From Saccharopolyspora rectivirgula DSM 43747 (lineage in GTDB: Bacteria; Actinomycetota; Actinomycetes; Mycobacteriales; Pseudonocardiaceae): a DNA stretch of 64,000 bases. Position numbers and translations under genes: made by a program. Positions 10,748 to 18,768 of this stretch are shown in pieces. The notes below the pieces were generated by a model. The model made no database searches. It saw only the letters and a list, made by a program, of their open reading frames with translations, and was not told where the DNA came from. Positions within the stretch are counted from its first letter, which is position 1. Each line of letters begins with the position of its first letter. The DNA lies in the NCBI RefSeq assembly GCF_000497205.1, contig NZ_AYJW01000003.1, positions 53,282-117,281 of the forward strand, read 5' to 3'.

Positions 10748-10868
10748 ACGCGCTCGGCTTGCACCGGGAGCAGCGCTGCACCGCACGAGCAGCGATGCGG
10801 CGCACCACGGGCAAGTGTCTCGAATCACCGCTGCAGCAGCACCCGGCGCTCTCCGCAAACAGAGCAAG

Positions 10869-10887
10869 TTAGGTTAGCCTTGCTTTG
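10869..10887 (+). promoter_or_regulatory. Iron box (IdeR/DmdR/DtxR-type operator)
   Basis: TTAGGTTAGCCTTGCTTTG matches the 19-bp iron-box consensus TTAGGTTAGGCTAACCTAA at most positions, with a perfect left half. It lies about 45 bp upstream of the siderophore-binding protein gene, in a promoter position. Repression by Fe(II)-loaded DtxR-family protein under iron sufficiency is inferred. Confidence 0.75.
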
Positions 10888-10934
10888 CATAGCACGGCGA
10901 TCGCCTGAGGAACTCTGCTACGAAGGGCGCGGTG

Positions 10935-11954
10935 ATGACTTCGTTGACACAACTTGCTGGCTCCTCTGTCAGCAGACGTGGTTTTCTCATCGGTGCGGCC
11001 GGCCTGGTCGCCACCGCAGGCCTGGCCGCGTGCGGCAGCGGGGACAACACTTCCGGCAGCGCCGCCCCCTCCGGCCCCGGCTTCCCGGTGAGCATTCCCA
11101 ACCGCTACGGCACCGCCACGATCGAAACGGCACCGCAGCGCATCGTGAGCCTCGGCATCACCGACCACGACGTGCTCCTGCCGCTGGGGATCGTCCCGGT
11201 CGGACTGACCCAGTGGGGACCGTGGGAAAGCGGTGTGGGCCCTTGGGTGGAGCAGCACCTCAACGGGCAGCAGCCGAAGCTCTTCGGCAGCGAAGTCGAC
11301 ATCGAGAGCGTCATCGCGCTCAAACCCGACGCCGTGGTGGCCCTGCAAAGCGCGCTGACCCAGGACCAGTACAACCGGCTCAGCAGCTTCTGCCCGGTCG
11401 TGGCGCAACCGCCCGATTCGATCGACTACGGCGTGAACTGGCGCGTCCAGGCCGAGACCATCGGCCAGCTCACCGGAAAGCAAGCCGAGGTCCAGAAGCT
11501 CATCGACAGCACCCAGGCGCACATCGACAAGGCGCGCAACGACAATCCGTCCTTCGCCGGCAAGACGCACGTCACCGTGCGCACCGACTCGCAGGGAACG
11601 TACGCCGCCTACACGAAGCAGGACGCCCGGACCGCGCTCCTGGAGCAACTGGGCCTGAAGCTGTCACCGGCCATCGACGACCTCGACAGCGGCGGCAAGT
11701 TCAACGTCAAGGTCAGCAAGGAGCAGGTGTCGCTGCTCGACGCCGACGTGGTCATCGTCACCACGGCCAAACCGACCGACGTCGAAGCAGTGCGCAACGA
11801 CCCGTTGCTGAACAACCTCCCCGCCGCGAAGCGGGGCGCGCTGCTGCTGGTCGACGACTACGACCTGACGATGGCACTGGGCTCGGCGACGGTGTCCAGC
11901 ATCCCGTTCGCCCTGGACCGCCTGGTGCCGCAGATCGCCAAGGCGCTGCAGTGA
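10935..11954 (+). CDS. Iron-siderophore ABC transporter substrate-binding lipoprotein (FecB/FhuD-like)
   Basis: A 339-residue lipoprotein. It has a twin-arginine signal (VSRRGFL, residues 12-18), a hydrophobic stretch and a lipobox LAAC with lipid-modified Cys33. The mature protein is a class III periplasmic-binding fold: APQRIVSLGITDHDVLLPLGIVPVG, the IESVIALKPDAVV strand-helix, a long connecting helix (~170-200) and a C-terminal lobe. It presumably captures a ferric siderophore for an ABC importer. No permease or ATPase gene adjoins it, so it works with a transporter encoded elsewhere. ATG 10935 (or the GTG directly before it) follows GAAGGG. The upstream iron box supports iron repression. 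Confidence 0.9.
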   Translation: MTSLTQLAGSSVSRRGFLIGAAGLVATAGLAACGSGDNTSGSAAPSGPGFPVSIPNRYGTATIETAPQRIVSLGITDHDVLLPLGIVPVGLTQWGPWESGVGPWVEQHLNGQQPKLFGSEVDIESVIALKPDAVVALQSALTQDQYNRLSSFCPVVAQPPDSIDYGVNWRVQAETIGQLTGKQAEVQKLIDSTQAHIDKARNDNPSFAGKTHVTVRTDSQGTYAAYTKQDARTALLEQLGLKLSPAIDDLDSGGKFNVKVSKEQVSLLDADVVIVTTAKPTDVEAVRNDPLLNNLPAAKRGALLLVDDYDLTMALGSATVSSIPFALDRLVPQIAKALQ

Positions 11955-11959
11955 TCCGC

Positions 11960-11996
11960 GGTGGCGTGCTCGCTCCCGGACAGCGGGCACGCCACC
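11960..11996 (+). terminator. Terminator after the siderophore-binding protein gene
   Basis: GGTGGCGTGC (11960-11969) pairs perfectly with GCACGCCACC (11987-11996), with further CGCT/AGCG pairing in the loop. It starts 6 bp after the stop codon. Confidence 0.7.
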
Positions 11997-12253
11997 GGAC
12001 CGCAGGGCCAGCAACGGGGCGAACGCCGCAGCGCGCCCCTCTTCCAAATCAGTGCTTTGTGGACTGATCAGAGGACCGATCGGGCTGATCGATCCACCAC
12101 CAGAAATATCACATTGGACTCTTTCCGAAATCTCCCCTGAATAAAGGAGATCCGCAAATCCGAGCACCCGCGCCAGATTGCTTCACAGTGGACGAACGTG
12201 GTGCGGGGCGGGAGGAGAAGCGGATCCGCGGGAAAGACGAACACGCATGGAAC
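11997..12253. other. Intergenic region between convergent units
   Basis: No gene seen. A weak hairpin ATCTCC (12130-12135)/GGAGAT (12146-12151) with an AT-rich loop is present. Composition around 12090-12160 is AT-richer than the flanks. Confidence 0.35.
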
Positions 12254-12293
12254 GGCCCCCACCGCGAGGTCGGGGAGCGTCGCGGTGGGGGCC
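12254..12293 (-). terminator. Terminator of the pyruvate dehydrogenase operon
   Basis: GGCCCCCACCGCGA (12254-12267) and TCGCGGTGGGGGCC (12280-12293) form a perfect 14-bp stem with a 12-nt loop. It begins 14 bp past the pdhC stop codon on the minus strand. Confidence 0.75.
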
Positions 12294-12307
12294 CGAGTCC
12301 GCTTCGG

Positions 12308-13591
12308 TCAGGCGATGATCCGGAGCGGATCCTCCAGCAACCCGGTCAATTGCTGCAGGAACGCGGCACCGACCGCACCGTCGACAGCGCGGTGATCCGC
12401 GGACAAGGTGACCCGCATGATCTTCCGGGCGACGAACTCGCCCTCCCGGACCTGCACCTCGTCCTTGACCGCGCCGACGGCCAGAATCCCGGCCTCCGGC
12501 GGGTTGATCACAGCGCTGAACTCCTCGATGCCGAACATGCCCAGGTTCGAGATGCTGAACGTGCTGCCGCTCATCTCGTCCGGCCGGAGCTTGCCCTCCC
12601 GGGCCCGCACCGCTTTCTCCTTGGCTTCCGCAGCGATCTCGGAAACGCTCTTGCGGTCGGCGTCCCGGATCACCGGCACCACCAAACCGTCCTCGAGGGC
12701 GACCGCCACCCCGAGGTGGATCCGCTTGTGCTGGAGCAGCTTGTCCTCGGCGAACGAGACGTTCAGCGAGGGGTTCGCCCGCAGCGCGGTGGCCACCGCC
12801 TTGACCACCAGGTCGTTGATGCTGACCTTGGGGCCACCGGCGGCCAGCAGCCGCTCGTTGAGCGTGGCTCGGAACTCGACCAGCTCGGTGACGTCGATGG
12901 CGCTGGTCAGGTAGAAGTGCGGCGCCTGCTGCTTGCTCTCGGTCAACCGCTTCGCCGTGACCTTGCGGATCCGGCTGAGCGGGACCTCCTCCACGTCCTC
13001 TGTGCCCCGCGCCGGCTGGGCGGCCGCCGGGGCCGGCTGCGCGGGCTGCGGCGCCGCCGGTTGAGCGGCCTGCTGCTGCTCGGCAGCTGCTTCGACGTCC
13101 GCGCGGATGATCCGACCACCCGGGCCGGTGCCCTGGACGTCCGCCAGGTTCACGCCGAGCTCCCGGGCCACCGCCTTGGCCAGCGGAGAGGCCTTGGGCT
13201 TCGGCGGAGCCCCGGCGTCCTGCTGCGGCTGCGCGACCGGCGCCTCCGTCGGGGCCGGCACGCCGTTGGTCCGCGGAGCCGACTGCTCGGCGGTGTCCTC
13301 AGCGCTCTGCTCGCTCGGCGCGCTCGGGGCCGGCTCCGGCTCGGAGGAAACCCCGGAACCGTCGCCGAGCACCGCGATCGGCGTGCCGATCGGCACGGTC
13401 TCGCCTTCGGCCACCAGGATTTTCTCCAAAACCCCGTCGTCGTAGGCCTCCAGCTCCATGATGGCCTTGTCGGTCTCGATGTCGGCCACCACGTCACCCC
13501 TGCTGACCTGGTCGCCCACCTGCTTGCGCCAGGCCGCGATGACGCCCTCCTCCATCGTGTCGGAGAGCCTCGGCATGTGAATGTCGGTCAT
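12308..13591 (-). CDS. pdhC: Dihydrolipoamide acyltransferase (E2) of the pyruvate dehydrogenase complex
   Basis: A 427-residue E2 with domains in the standard order. One lipoyl domain (~1-78) carries the lipoylated Lys42 in ETDKAIMELEAY. Pro/Ala/Glu-rich linkers flank a peripheral-subunit-binding domain (SPLAKAVARELGVNLADVQGTGPGGRI, ~140-175). The catalytic acetyltransferase domain (~200-427) has the active-site DHRAVDG near the C-terminus. ATG at 13591 follows GAGGGAAG; an upstream in-frame ATG at 13639 is less likely. It is the last gene of the lpdA-pdhA-pdhB-pdhC operon, 25 bp after pdhB, and is followed by a terminator. A branched-chain 2-oxoacid role is a minor alternative. Confidence 0.92.
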   Translation of the reverse strand: MTDIHMPRLSDTMEEGVIAAWRKQVGDQVSRGDVVADIETDKAIMELEAYDDGVLEKILVAEGETVPIGTPIAVLGDGSGVSSEPEPAPSAPSEQSAEDTAEQSAPRTNGVPAPTEAPVAQPQQDAGAPPKPKASPLAKAVARELGVNLADVQGTGPGGRIIRADVEAAAEQQQAAQPAAPQPAQPAPAAAQPARGTEDVEEVPLSRIRKVTAKRLTESKQQAPHFYLTSAIDVTELVEFRATLNERLLAAGGPKVSINDLVVKAVATALRANPSLNVSFAEDKLLQHKRIHLGVAVALEDGLVVPVIRDADRKSVSEIAAEAKEKAVRAREGKLRPDEMSGSTFSISNLGMFGIEEFSAVINPPEAGILAVGAVKDEVQVREGEFVARKIMRVTLSADHRAVDGAVGAAFLQQLTGLLEDPLRIIA

Positions 13592-13616
13592 GATCTTCCC
13601 TCGGTGTGCACCGTTC

Positions 13617-14612
13617 TCAGCGACGGCGGCCGACCGCATCCAGCGTCTGGAGTACGGCGGTGGTCAGCGACTCAGCGGAAGGCAGTGCCGCCCGCTCCAG
13701 CGGCTTGGCGTACGGCAGCGGAACTTCCGCGGCGGCGACCCGGCGCACCGGAGCGTCCAAGTAGTCGAAAGCACCGTCGGAAATGGACGCGGCGATCTCC
13801 GCGCCGATTCCGTAGGTGAGCCAGTCGTCCTCAGCGACCACGGCGCAGCCGGTCTTGCGCACCGATTCCACGATCGTCTGCCGGTCCAGGGGCCGCAAGC
13901 TGCGGAGGTCGATGACCTCGGCGTTGATCCCCTGCTCGTCGGCGAGCTTCTCGGCGACCTGGTTGGCGACCATCGCCATCCGGGAGTAGCCGATGATCGT
14001 GATGTCGGTGCCGGGCCGGGTCACCTTGGCCTTGCCGATCTCGGCGGGCTCCAGGTTATCCGGGACTTCGCCCTTGGTGTTGTACAGGCCCAGGTTTTCC
14101 AGGAACAGCACCGGGTCGTTGTCCCGGATCGAAGCCTGCAGCAGCGCCCTGGCGTCCGCCGGGGTGCTGGGGGCGACGACCTTCAGCCCGGGCACGAAGG
14201 CGTAGTACAGCTCGATGTTCTGCGAGTGCGTGGCGCCGAGCTGCTGCCCGCCGCCCCCCGGGGTGCGCAGCACCATCGGAACGCTGCACTGGCCGCCGAA
14301 CATGCCGTAGATCTTGGCCGCGTGGTTGACGATCTGGTCGAGGGCGATCAACGAGAAGTTGATCGTCATCAGCTCGACCACGGGGCGCAGTCCCAGCATG
14401 GCCGCGCCGATCGCGGCGCCGACGAAGCCTTCTTCGGCGATCGGGGTGTCCCGGACCCGCTTCTCGCCGAACTCCTGCAGCAGCCCCGCGGTGATCTTGT
14501 AGGAGCCTTCGAAGACCCCGATCTCCTCGCCGATGAGGAACACGTCCTCATCGCGCAGCATTTCCTCGCGAAGCGTGTCATGTAGTGCTTGGCGGTACGT
14601 GATGACGGCCAA
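13617..14612 (-). CDS. pdhB: Pyruvate dehydrogenase E1 component, beta subunit
   Basis: 331 residues of the transketolase-like beta chain that pairs with E1-alpha to bind thiamine diphosphate. Family landmarks are DEDVFLIGEEIGVFEGSYK, the cofactor-contacting EEGFVGAAIGAAMLGLRPVVELM, GGGGQQLGATHSQ and the C-terminal transketolase domain (EVIDLRSLRPLD). The start codon is TTG at 14612, chosen because AGGAGAG lies at ideal spacing directly upstream and the sequence ALAVITYR... begins there. Four-subunit-style E1 split into alpha and beta is typical of Gram-positives. It lies between pdhA and pdhC. Confidence 0.93.
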   Translation of the reverse strand: MAVITYRQALHDTLREEMLRDEDVFLIGEEIGVFEGSYKITAGLLQEFGEKRVRDTPIAEEGFVGAAIGAAMLGLRPVVELMTINFSLIALDQIVNHAAKIYGMFGGQCSVPMVLRTPGGGGQQLGATHSQNIELYYAFVPGLKVVAPSTPADARALLQASIRDNDPVLFLENLGLYNTKGEVPDNLEPAEIGKAKVTRPGTDITIIGYSRMAMVANQVAEKLADEQGINAEVIDLRSLRPLDRQTIVESVRKTGCAVVAEDDWLTYGIGAEIAASISDGAFDYLDAPVRRVAAAEVPLPYAKPLERAALPSAESLTTAVLQTLDAVGRRR

Positions 14613-14727
14613 GGTGTTCTCTCCTGGAGATGGACAAGGAAGGCCGTGAGCCTCCGGCGCCGGGTGCGGCAGCGCGAAGACTCACGGTCCGTGTGGCGGG
14701 GTGTCGGTAGATCGCGGTGCGGAAGTC

Positions 14728-15825
14728 TCAGAAAACCGGGTCTTCCGGAAGTCGCCGCGAATCGTTGGCCACCGGGGTGGCGTAGGTGTAGTCGAACAGG
14801 GTGGCCGGGTCCGGGTGCGGGCTGTCGTCGGCGAACGCGACCGCCGCATCCACCTCGGCCTGGGCCTTGCGCTCGATCTCGGCAGCGGATTCCTCGCTGA
14901 GGATGCCGGCCTCGATGAGCTTCTGCCGGAAGTTGAGCACCGGGTCGGCCTGCTTGGCGGCCTCCACCTCTTCCTCGCTGCGGTACTTGGCGGGGTCCAC
15001 GACCGAGTGCCCCTTGAGCCGGTGGCTCACCGCCTCCAGCAGAGCCGGGCCCTCACCGGAGCGAGCCCGCTCCACCAGCCGCGTGGCGGCGTCCCGGACG
15101 GCCAGCACGTCGTTGCCGTCCACCCGCTCGCTGTGCATGCGGTAGGCGGCCGCCCGCTTGTACAGCTCGGGTTCCGCGGAGGAGCGCTCCACCGTGGTGC
15201 CCATGCCGAGCTGGTTGTTGACCACCACGAAGACCACCGGGAGCTTCCACAGCGCGGCGATGTTGAGCGCTTCGTGGAAGGCGCCGATGTTGGTGGTGCC
15301 GTCCCCCATCTGGCACATGACCACCTGGTCGCCGCCCCGGTAGTCGATGGCCAGCGCAGCACCGGTGGCCAACGGGATCTGGCCGCCGACGATGCCGTAG
15401 CCGCCGAGCAGGCCGGCTTCCACGTCGAACATGTGCATCGAGCCGCCCCAGCCCTTGGAGGTGCCGGTGGTGCGGCCGTACAGCTCCGCCATCACCCGGC
15501 CGGGCTCGATCCCCTTGGCGATGGCGTAGCCGTGTTCGCGGTAGTTGGTGAACAGCAGGTCGGTCTTGCGCAGCGCGCGCATCAGACCGACCACCGTGGC
15601 TTCCTCACCGAGGTTCAAGTGGCAGTAGCCGCCGATCTTGGCCTGGGTGTAGCCCTGGGCCGCCCGCTCCTCGAAACGACGGATCAGCGTCATCTCGTGG
15701 AAGTAGTCCTGCAGCAGCTCGGGGGATTCACCCCGGAACGGCTTGTCCCCGGAGCGCCGCGGCGAGCTGCTGCGACGAGTCTTGCTCCGGGTGGCCGGTT
15801 TGCTGCGGGTAGCTGTCTGTGCCAT
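14728..15825 (-). CDS. pdhA: Pyruvate dehydrogenase E1 component, alpha subunit
   Basis: 365 residues. A basic Ser/Arg/Lys-rich N-terminal tail (~1-27) precedes the E1-alpha fold. The thiamine diphosphate motif is GDGTTNIGAFHEALNIAALW ending in VVVNN. The phosphorylation-loop region of the family reads KGHSVVDPAKYRSEEEVE. The decarboxylase acts with PdhB on pyruvate and passes the acetyl group to lipoyl-PdhC. ATG at 15825 has AAAGGGG upstream, with a GTG immediately before it as alternative. It starts 28 bp after lpdA ends. The short basic tail may be a complex-docking element; this is an inference. Confidence 0.93.
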   Translation of the reverse strand: MAQTATRSKPATRSKTRRSSSPRRSGDKPFRGESPELLQDYFHEMTLIRRFEERAAQGYTQAKIGGYCHLNLGEEATVVGLMRALRKTDLLFTNYREHGYAIAKGIEPGRVMAELYGRTTGTSKGWGGSMHMFDVEAGLLGGYGIVGGQIPLATGAALAIDYRGGDQVVMCQMGDGTTNIGAFHEALNIAALWKLPVVFVVVNNQLGMGTTVERSSAEPELYKRAAAYRMHSERVDGNDVLAVRDAATRLVERARSGEGPALLEAVSHRLKGHSVVDPAKYRSEEEVEAAKQADPVLNFRQKLIEAGILSEESAAEIERKAQAEVDAAVAFADDSPHPDPATLFDYTYATPVANDSRRLPEDPVF

Positions 15826-15852
15826 CACAGAGCCCCTTTCGACAATGCTCGG

Positions 15853-17310
15853 TCAGCGTTTCCTGGGCGGTGCCACGTGGATCGGCAGCCCCAGTGCGGC
15901 CATCGCCGCCTCCATTCCGACCTCCCCGAGCGTCGGGTGGGCGTGGATGGTTTCGGCGAGTTCGTCGAGGGTCGCCTCGAGCGCGATGGCCAGTGCGCCT
16001 TCGGTGATCAGATCGCTGGCGGAGGGACCGATGATGTGCACGCCGAGCACTTCGCCGTACTTCTTCCCGGCGACGATCTTCAGGAATCCCTCGGTGTCAC
16101 CGTAGGTCTGCGCGCGGCCGAGGGCGGCGAACGGGAACTTCGCGGTGACGATCTCGTGGCCGGCCGCGGTCGCCTGTTCCTCGGTGAGCCCCACGCTGGC
16201 GATTTCCGGGTGGGTGAACGTGGCCGCCGGGATGACGTTGTAGTCGATGGCGGCGTGCTGTCCGGCGATGGTCTCCGCAGCCACCACGCCCTGGTGGGAA
16301 GCGACGTGCGCCAGCAGCGCCTTGCCGGTCACGTCTCCGATCGCGTAGACGTGCTCGACGTTGGTGCGCAGCTTGTCGTCGACCTGGATGAAACCGCGCT
16401 CGTCGACGCCCACTCCGGTCTTGTCGAGGTCGAGGTGGGCGGTGTTGGGCTTGCGGCCAACGCCGATCAGCACCACGTCGGCGTCGATCTGCTGCGCCTT
16501 GGCGCCGTCCACGGTGACCTTCAGACCGGACTTGGCCTGCTCGATCTTCGAGACGGTGGCTTCGGTGAGCACCTTGATGCCCCGCTTGCTGAACGAGCGG
16601 CCCAGCGCCTTGCCGACCTCGGCGTCCTCGGCCGGCACCAGGGTCTTCTGCATCTCGATGATGCTGACCTCGCTGCCGAGGGTGGCGAACAGGCTCGCCC
16701 ACTCGGCACCGACCGCGCTGCCGCCGACGATGGCGATCCGCTTGGGCACCTCGGTCAGCCCGAAAGCGCCGTCGGAGGTGATGACCCCGGGAAGGTCGGC
16801 GCCTTCGATCGGCAGCTGGACCGGGACCGAGCCGGTGGCGATGATGACGTCCTTGGCCCGCACCTGTTCGAACGCCGCACCGCTGGGTTCAGCGGCGTAG
16901 CGCGGCCCGTCCGCGCCGAGCGGTGGCTCCCCGGTCGGGTAGACGTCCACTGTGGTTGGTCCGGTGAACCGGGCGTGCCCGTTGATCACGGTGACCCCGT
17001 TGCTCTTCAGCAGACCGGCCACCCCGTCGGTGAGGCCCTTCACCACGCTGTCCTTGCGCCGCCGGACCGTGTCGTAGTCCAGGGCGACGCCTTCCACCTG
17101 CACCCCGAAGTCGGCCGCATGCAGAACGGTCTCGTAGACCTCGGCCGAGCGCAGCATGGCCTTGGTGGGTATGCACCCCCAGTTCAGGCACACCCCGCCC
17201 GGCCGTTCCTTCTCCACCACGCCGACGGAAAGTCCGCGCTGCGCAGCCCGGATCGCGGCAACGTAGCCGCCAGGACCGCCGCCCACAACCAGTAGGTCGA
17301 ACTCTTGCAC
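15853..17310 (-). CDS. lpdA: Dihydrolipoamide dehydrogenase (E3)
   Basis: A 485-residue FAD flavoprotein that reoxidises dihydrolipoyl groups with NAD+. It has the FAD dinucleotide motif VVGGGPGGYVAA (8-19), redox-active Cys41 and Cys46 (GGVCLNWGCIPTK), an NAD motif IVGGSAVGAEWASLFATLG, the FAD-binding YAIGDV, and the C-terminal HPTLGE containing the catalytic His-Glu pair. The central region has an insertion (PTGEPPLGADGPRYAAEPSG) longer than in many E3s. The GTG start at 17310 is preceded by GGAG. It is the first gene of the operon, so E3 is made ahead of E1 and E2. Confidence 0.95.
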   Translation of the reverse strand: MQEFDLLVVGGGPGGYVAAIRAAQRGLSVGVVEKERPGGVCLNWGCIPTKAMLRSAEVYETVLHAADFGVQVEGVALDYDTVRRRKDSVVKGLTDGVAGLLKSNGVTVINGHARFTGPTTVDVYPTGEPPLGADGPRYAAEPSGAAFEQVRAKDVIIATGSVPVQLPIEGADLPGVITSDGAFGLTEVPKRIAIVGGSAVGAEWASLFATLGSEVSIIEMQKTLVPAEDAEVGKALGRSFSKRGIKVLTEATVSKIEQAKSGLKVTVDGAKAQQIDADVVLIGVGRKPNTAHLDLDKTGVGVDERGFIQVDDKLRTNVEHVYAIGDVTGKALLAHVASHQGVVAAETIAGQHAAIDYNVIPAATFTHPEIASVGLTEEQATAAGHEIVTAKFPFAALGRAQTYGDTEGFLKIVAGKKYGEVLGVHIIGPSASDLITEGALAIALEATLDELAETIHAHPTLGEVGMEAAMAALGLPIHVAPPRKR

Positions 17311-17382
17311 TTCGCTGTGCTCCTTTTACTGCACGCGCCGGTTACAGAAACGCCCGGATCGAGCGGACGGATCTCACTGAGA

Positions 17383-17398
17383 GTGTCGTGAGCGACAC
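17383..17398. promoter_or_regulatory. Palindrome upstream of the pdh operon
   Basis: GTGTCG-TGAG-CGACAC is a perfect 6-bp inverted repeat 73-88 bp upstream of lpdA. Its position suits an operator or a short hairpin in the leader. Confidence 0.3.
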
Positions 17399-17471
17399 CA
17401 CTCGCACGCCAGGCGCGCTTGCCCAGAGTTGAAATCGCGCAACTGTGCAGCCCGCACATTTTCGGCAATGC

Positions 17472-17511
17472 CAACTACGCCAAGCGACAAAACTATCACT
17501 TGGCGTAGTTG
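17472..17511. promoter_or_regulatory. 13-bp inverted repeat between the PucR gene and lpdA
   Basis: CAACTACGCCAAG (17472-17484) and CTTGGCGTAGTTG (17499-17511) are perfect arms with a 14-nt AT-rich spacer. It lies 17 bp past the PucR stop codon and about 160 bp upstream of lpdA, on the same strand. No U-tract follows. It may be the regulator gene's terminator, an operator for the pdh operon, or both. Confidence 0.5.
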
Positions 17512-17527
17512 TCCGTGTGGAGGGCGA

Positions 17528-18736
17528 TCAATCGAGCACTTCCCGGCGCAGCCGCAGCGCGGACAGCGCGAGGGAAAGCGCGACGTAGGCATCGCGCCCG
17601 TTGATCGGATGGCCGATCAACGACGTGATCCGGTGCAACCGGTTCAGCACGGTGTTGCGGTGGCAGTGCAGGCGGAGCGCCGCGTTCGCGGTCGAGCAGT
17701 TCTCGTCGAGCCAGGCGCTCAACGTGTCCAGCAGCATGTCCCGCTCCTTGGGCGGGAGTTCCAGCAGCGGGCCGAGCTGCGATTCCAGCAGCCGCTGCGC
17801 CAGGTCCGGCGACTGCACCAGCAGGGCCTCGGGGAAGCGCTCCTCCAGGGTGACCAGTCCGGCCTTCCCCGGGCGCATGGTGTTGAGCGTGGTCAGGGCC
17901 AGCTGGTGGGCCAGCCCCACCTCGACCAGACCGTTCACCGGTGGCGACACCGCCACTCGGGCGCGGGCCAGCGGCCGCAGCGCGTCCAGGGCCATCTTCG
18001 GCTCGCGCTGTTCCAGGGCCACCAGCCCGACGACGGTGTCGGCGCGCATGTGCCACACCGACCGGAGGTGCAGGGCGTGCAGCGCGTCGTGCTGCCCGCG
18101 CAGTCCGGATCCGCCGTCCGCCGCGCTCTCGGCCACCACGACCAGGTACCGCCCGCCGACGGGCAGGTCCAGTTCCTTGGCCGCGCGGTGGGCGAACGCC
18201 GCTTCCCGGGCTCGACCGCTGAGCAGGTCCTCGACCAGCGCGTGCCGGCGCTGGTCGTCCCGCCGCAGCTTCTCCAGCTCGGTGCTGCGGTAGTAGGTCG
18301 ACAAGGTGGACGACAGGCCGTCGATCACCCGCCACATGGCGGTGGCCAGGTGCAGCATCGCGTCCGGGTCGGCGCCGTCCCGGTGCGCCTGCTCGACCAG
18401 CGCTTCCCACACGATGCGCCCGCCGAGCCGGAAGGTCCGCAACATCACTTCCAGCGGCACGCCTTGCTCGGCCCGGCGCCGTCCGATGGCCGCGGCGACG
18501 TCGTCGCCGTCCGGGCCGGAGACCTCACCGCAGAGTATTTCCAGAATTCTGCGCAGGTAGTTCTTGCAGCCCTCCCACAGATCCTCCCGGGGGACGGGAC
18601 TGTAGTCCGTCCACTCCGGGTTGTCCGTGAAGATGGCCGCCATCAGCTGCTCGGCCAGCACCGGGACGTCGTCGAGCCGAGCACGGGCGAGCCCGGTCAA
18701 GGCTTCCGTCGAAGATTGGGCAGGATCCGCTACCAC
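17528..18736 (-). CDS. PucR/CdaR-type helix-turn-helix regulator
   Basis: About 402 residues. The C-terminal ~60 residues are the PucR family helix-turn-helix (NCSTANAALRLHCHRNTVLN, then RLHRITSLIGHPINGRDAYVALSLAL). The middle is a degenerate GGDEF-like sensor (GRYLVVVAES onward), and the N-terminal ~170 residues are helical, as in actinobacterial PucR proteins without a classic PucR effector domain. The start is uncertain between GTG 18736 and TTG 18748, the latter having GAGGCGG upstream. It ends 217 bp upstream of the pdh operon on the same strand, making that operon a candidate target. It follows the thioesterase by about 20-30 bp. Confidence 0.85.
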   Translation of the reverse strand: MVADPAQSSTEALTGLARARLDDVPVLAEQLMAAIFTDNPEWTDYSPVPREDLWEGCKNYLRRILEILCGEVSGPDGDDVAAAIGRRRAEQGVPLEVMLRTFRLGGRIVWEALVEQAHRDGADPDAMLHLATAMWRVIDGLSSTLSTYYRSTELEKLRRDDQRRHALVEDLLSGRAREAAFAHRAAKELDLPVGGRYLVVVAESAADGGSGLRGQHDALHALHLRSVWHMRADTVVGLVALEQREPKMALDALRPLARARVAVSPPVNGLVEVGLAHQLALTTLNTMRPGKAGLVTLEERFPEALLVQSPDLAQRLLESQLGPLLELPPKERDMLLDTLSAWLDENCSTANAALRLHCHRNTVLNRLHRITSLIGHPINGRDAYVALSLALSALRLRREVLD

Positions 18737-18768
18737 GCTCTTCGACAATACCGCCTCAGGCGGGCGGA

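Noticed and set aside
14701..17295. Plus-strand open frame of over 860 codons
   Set aside because: It is antisense to pdhA and lpdA, whose motifs are intact on the other strand.
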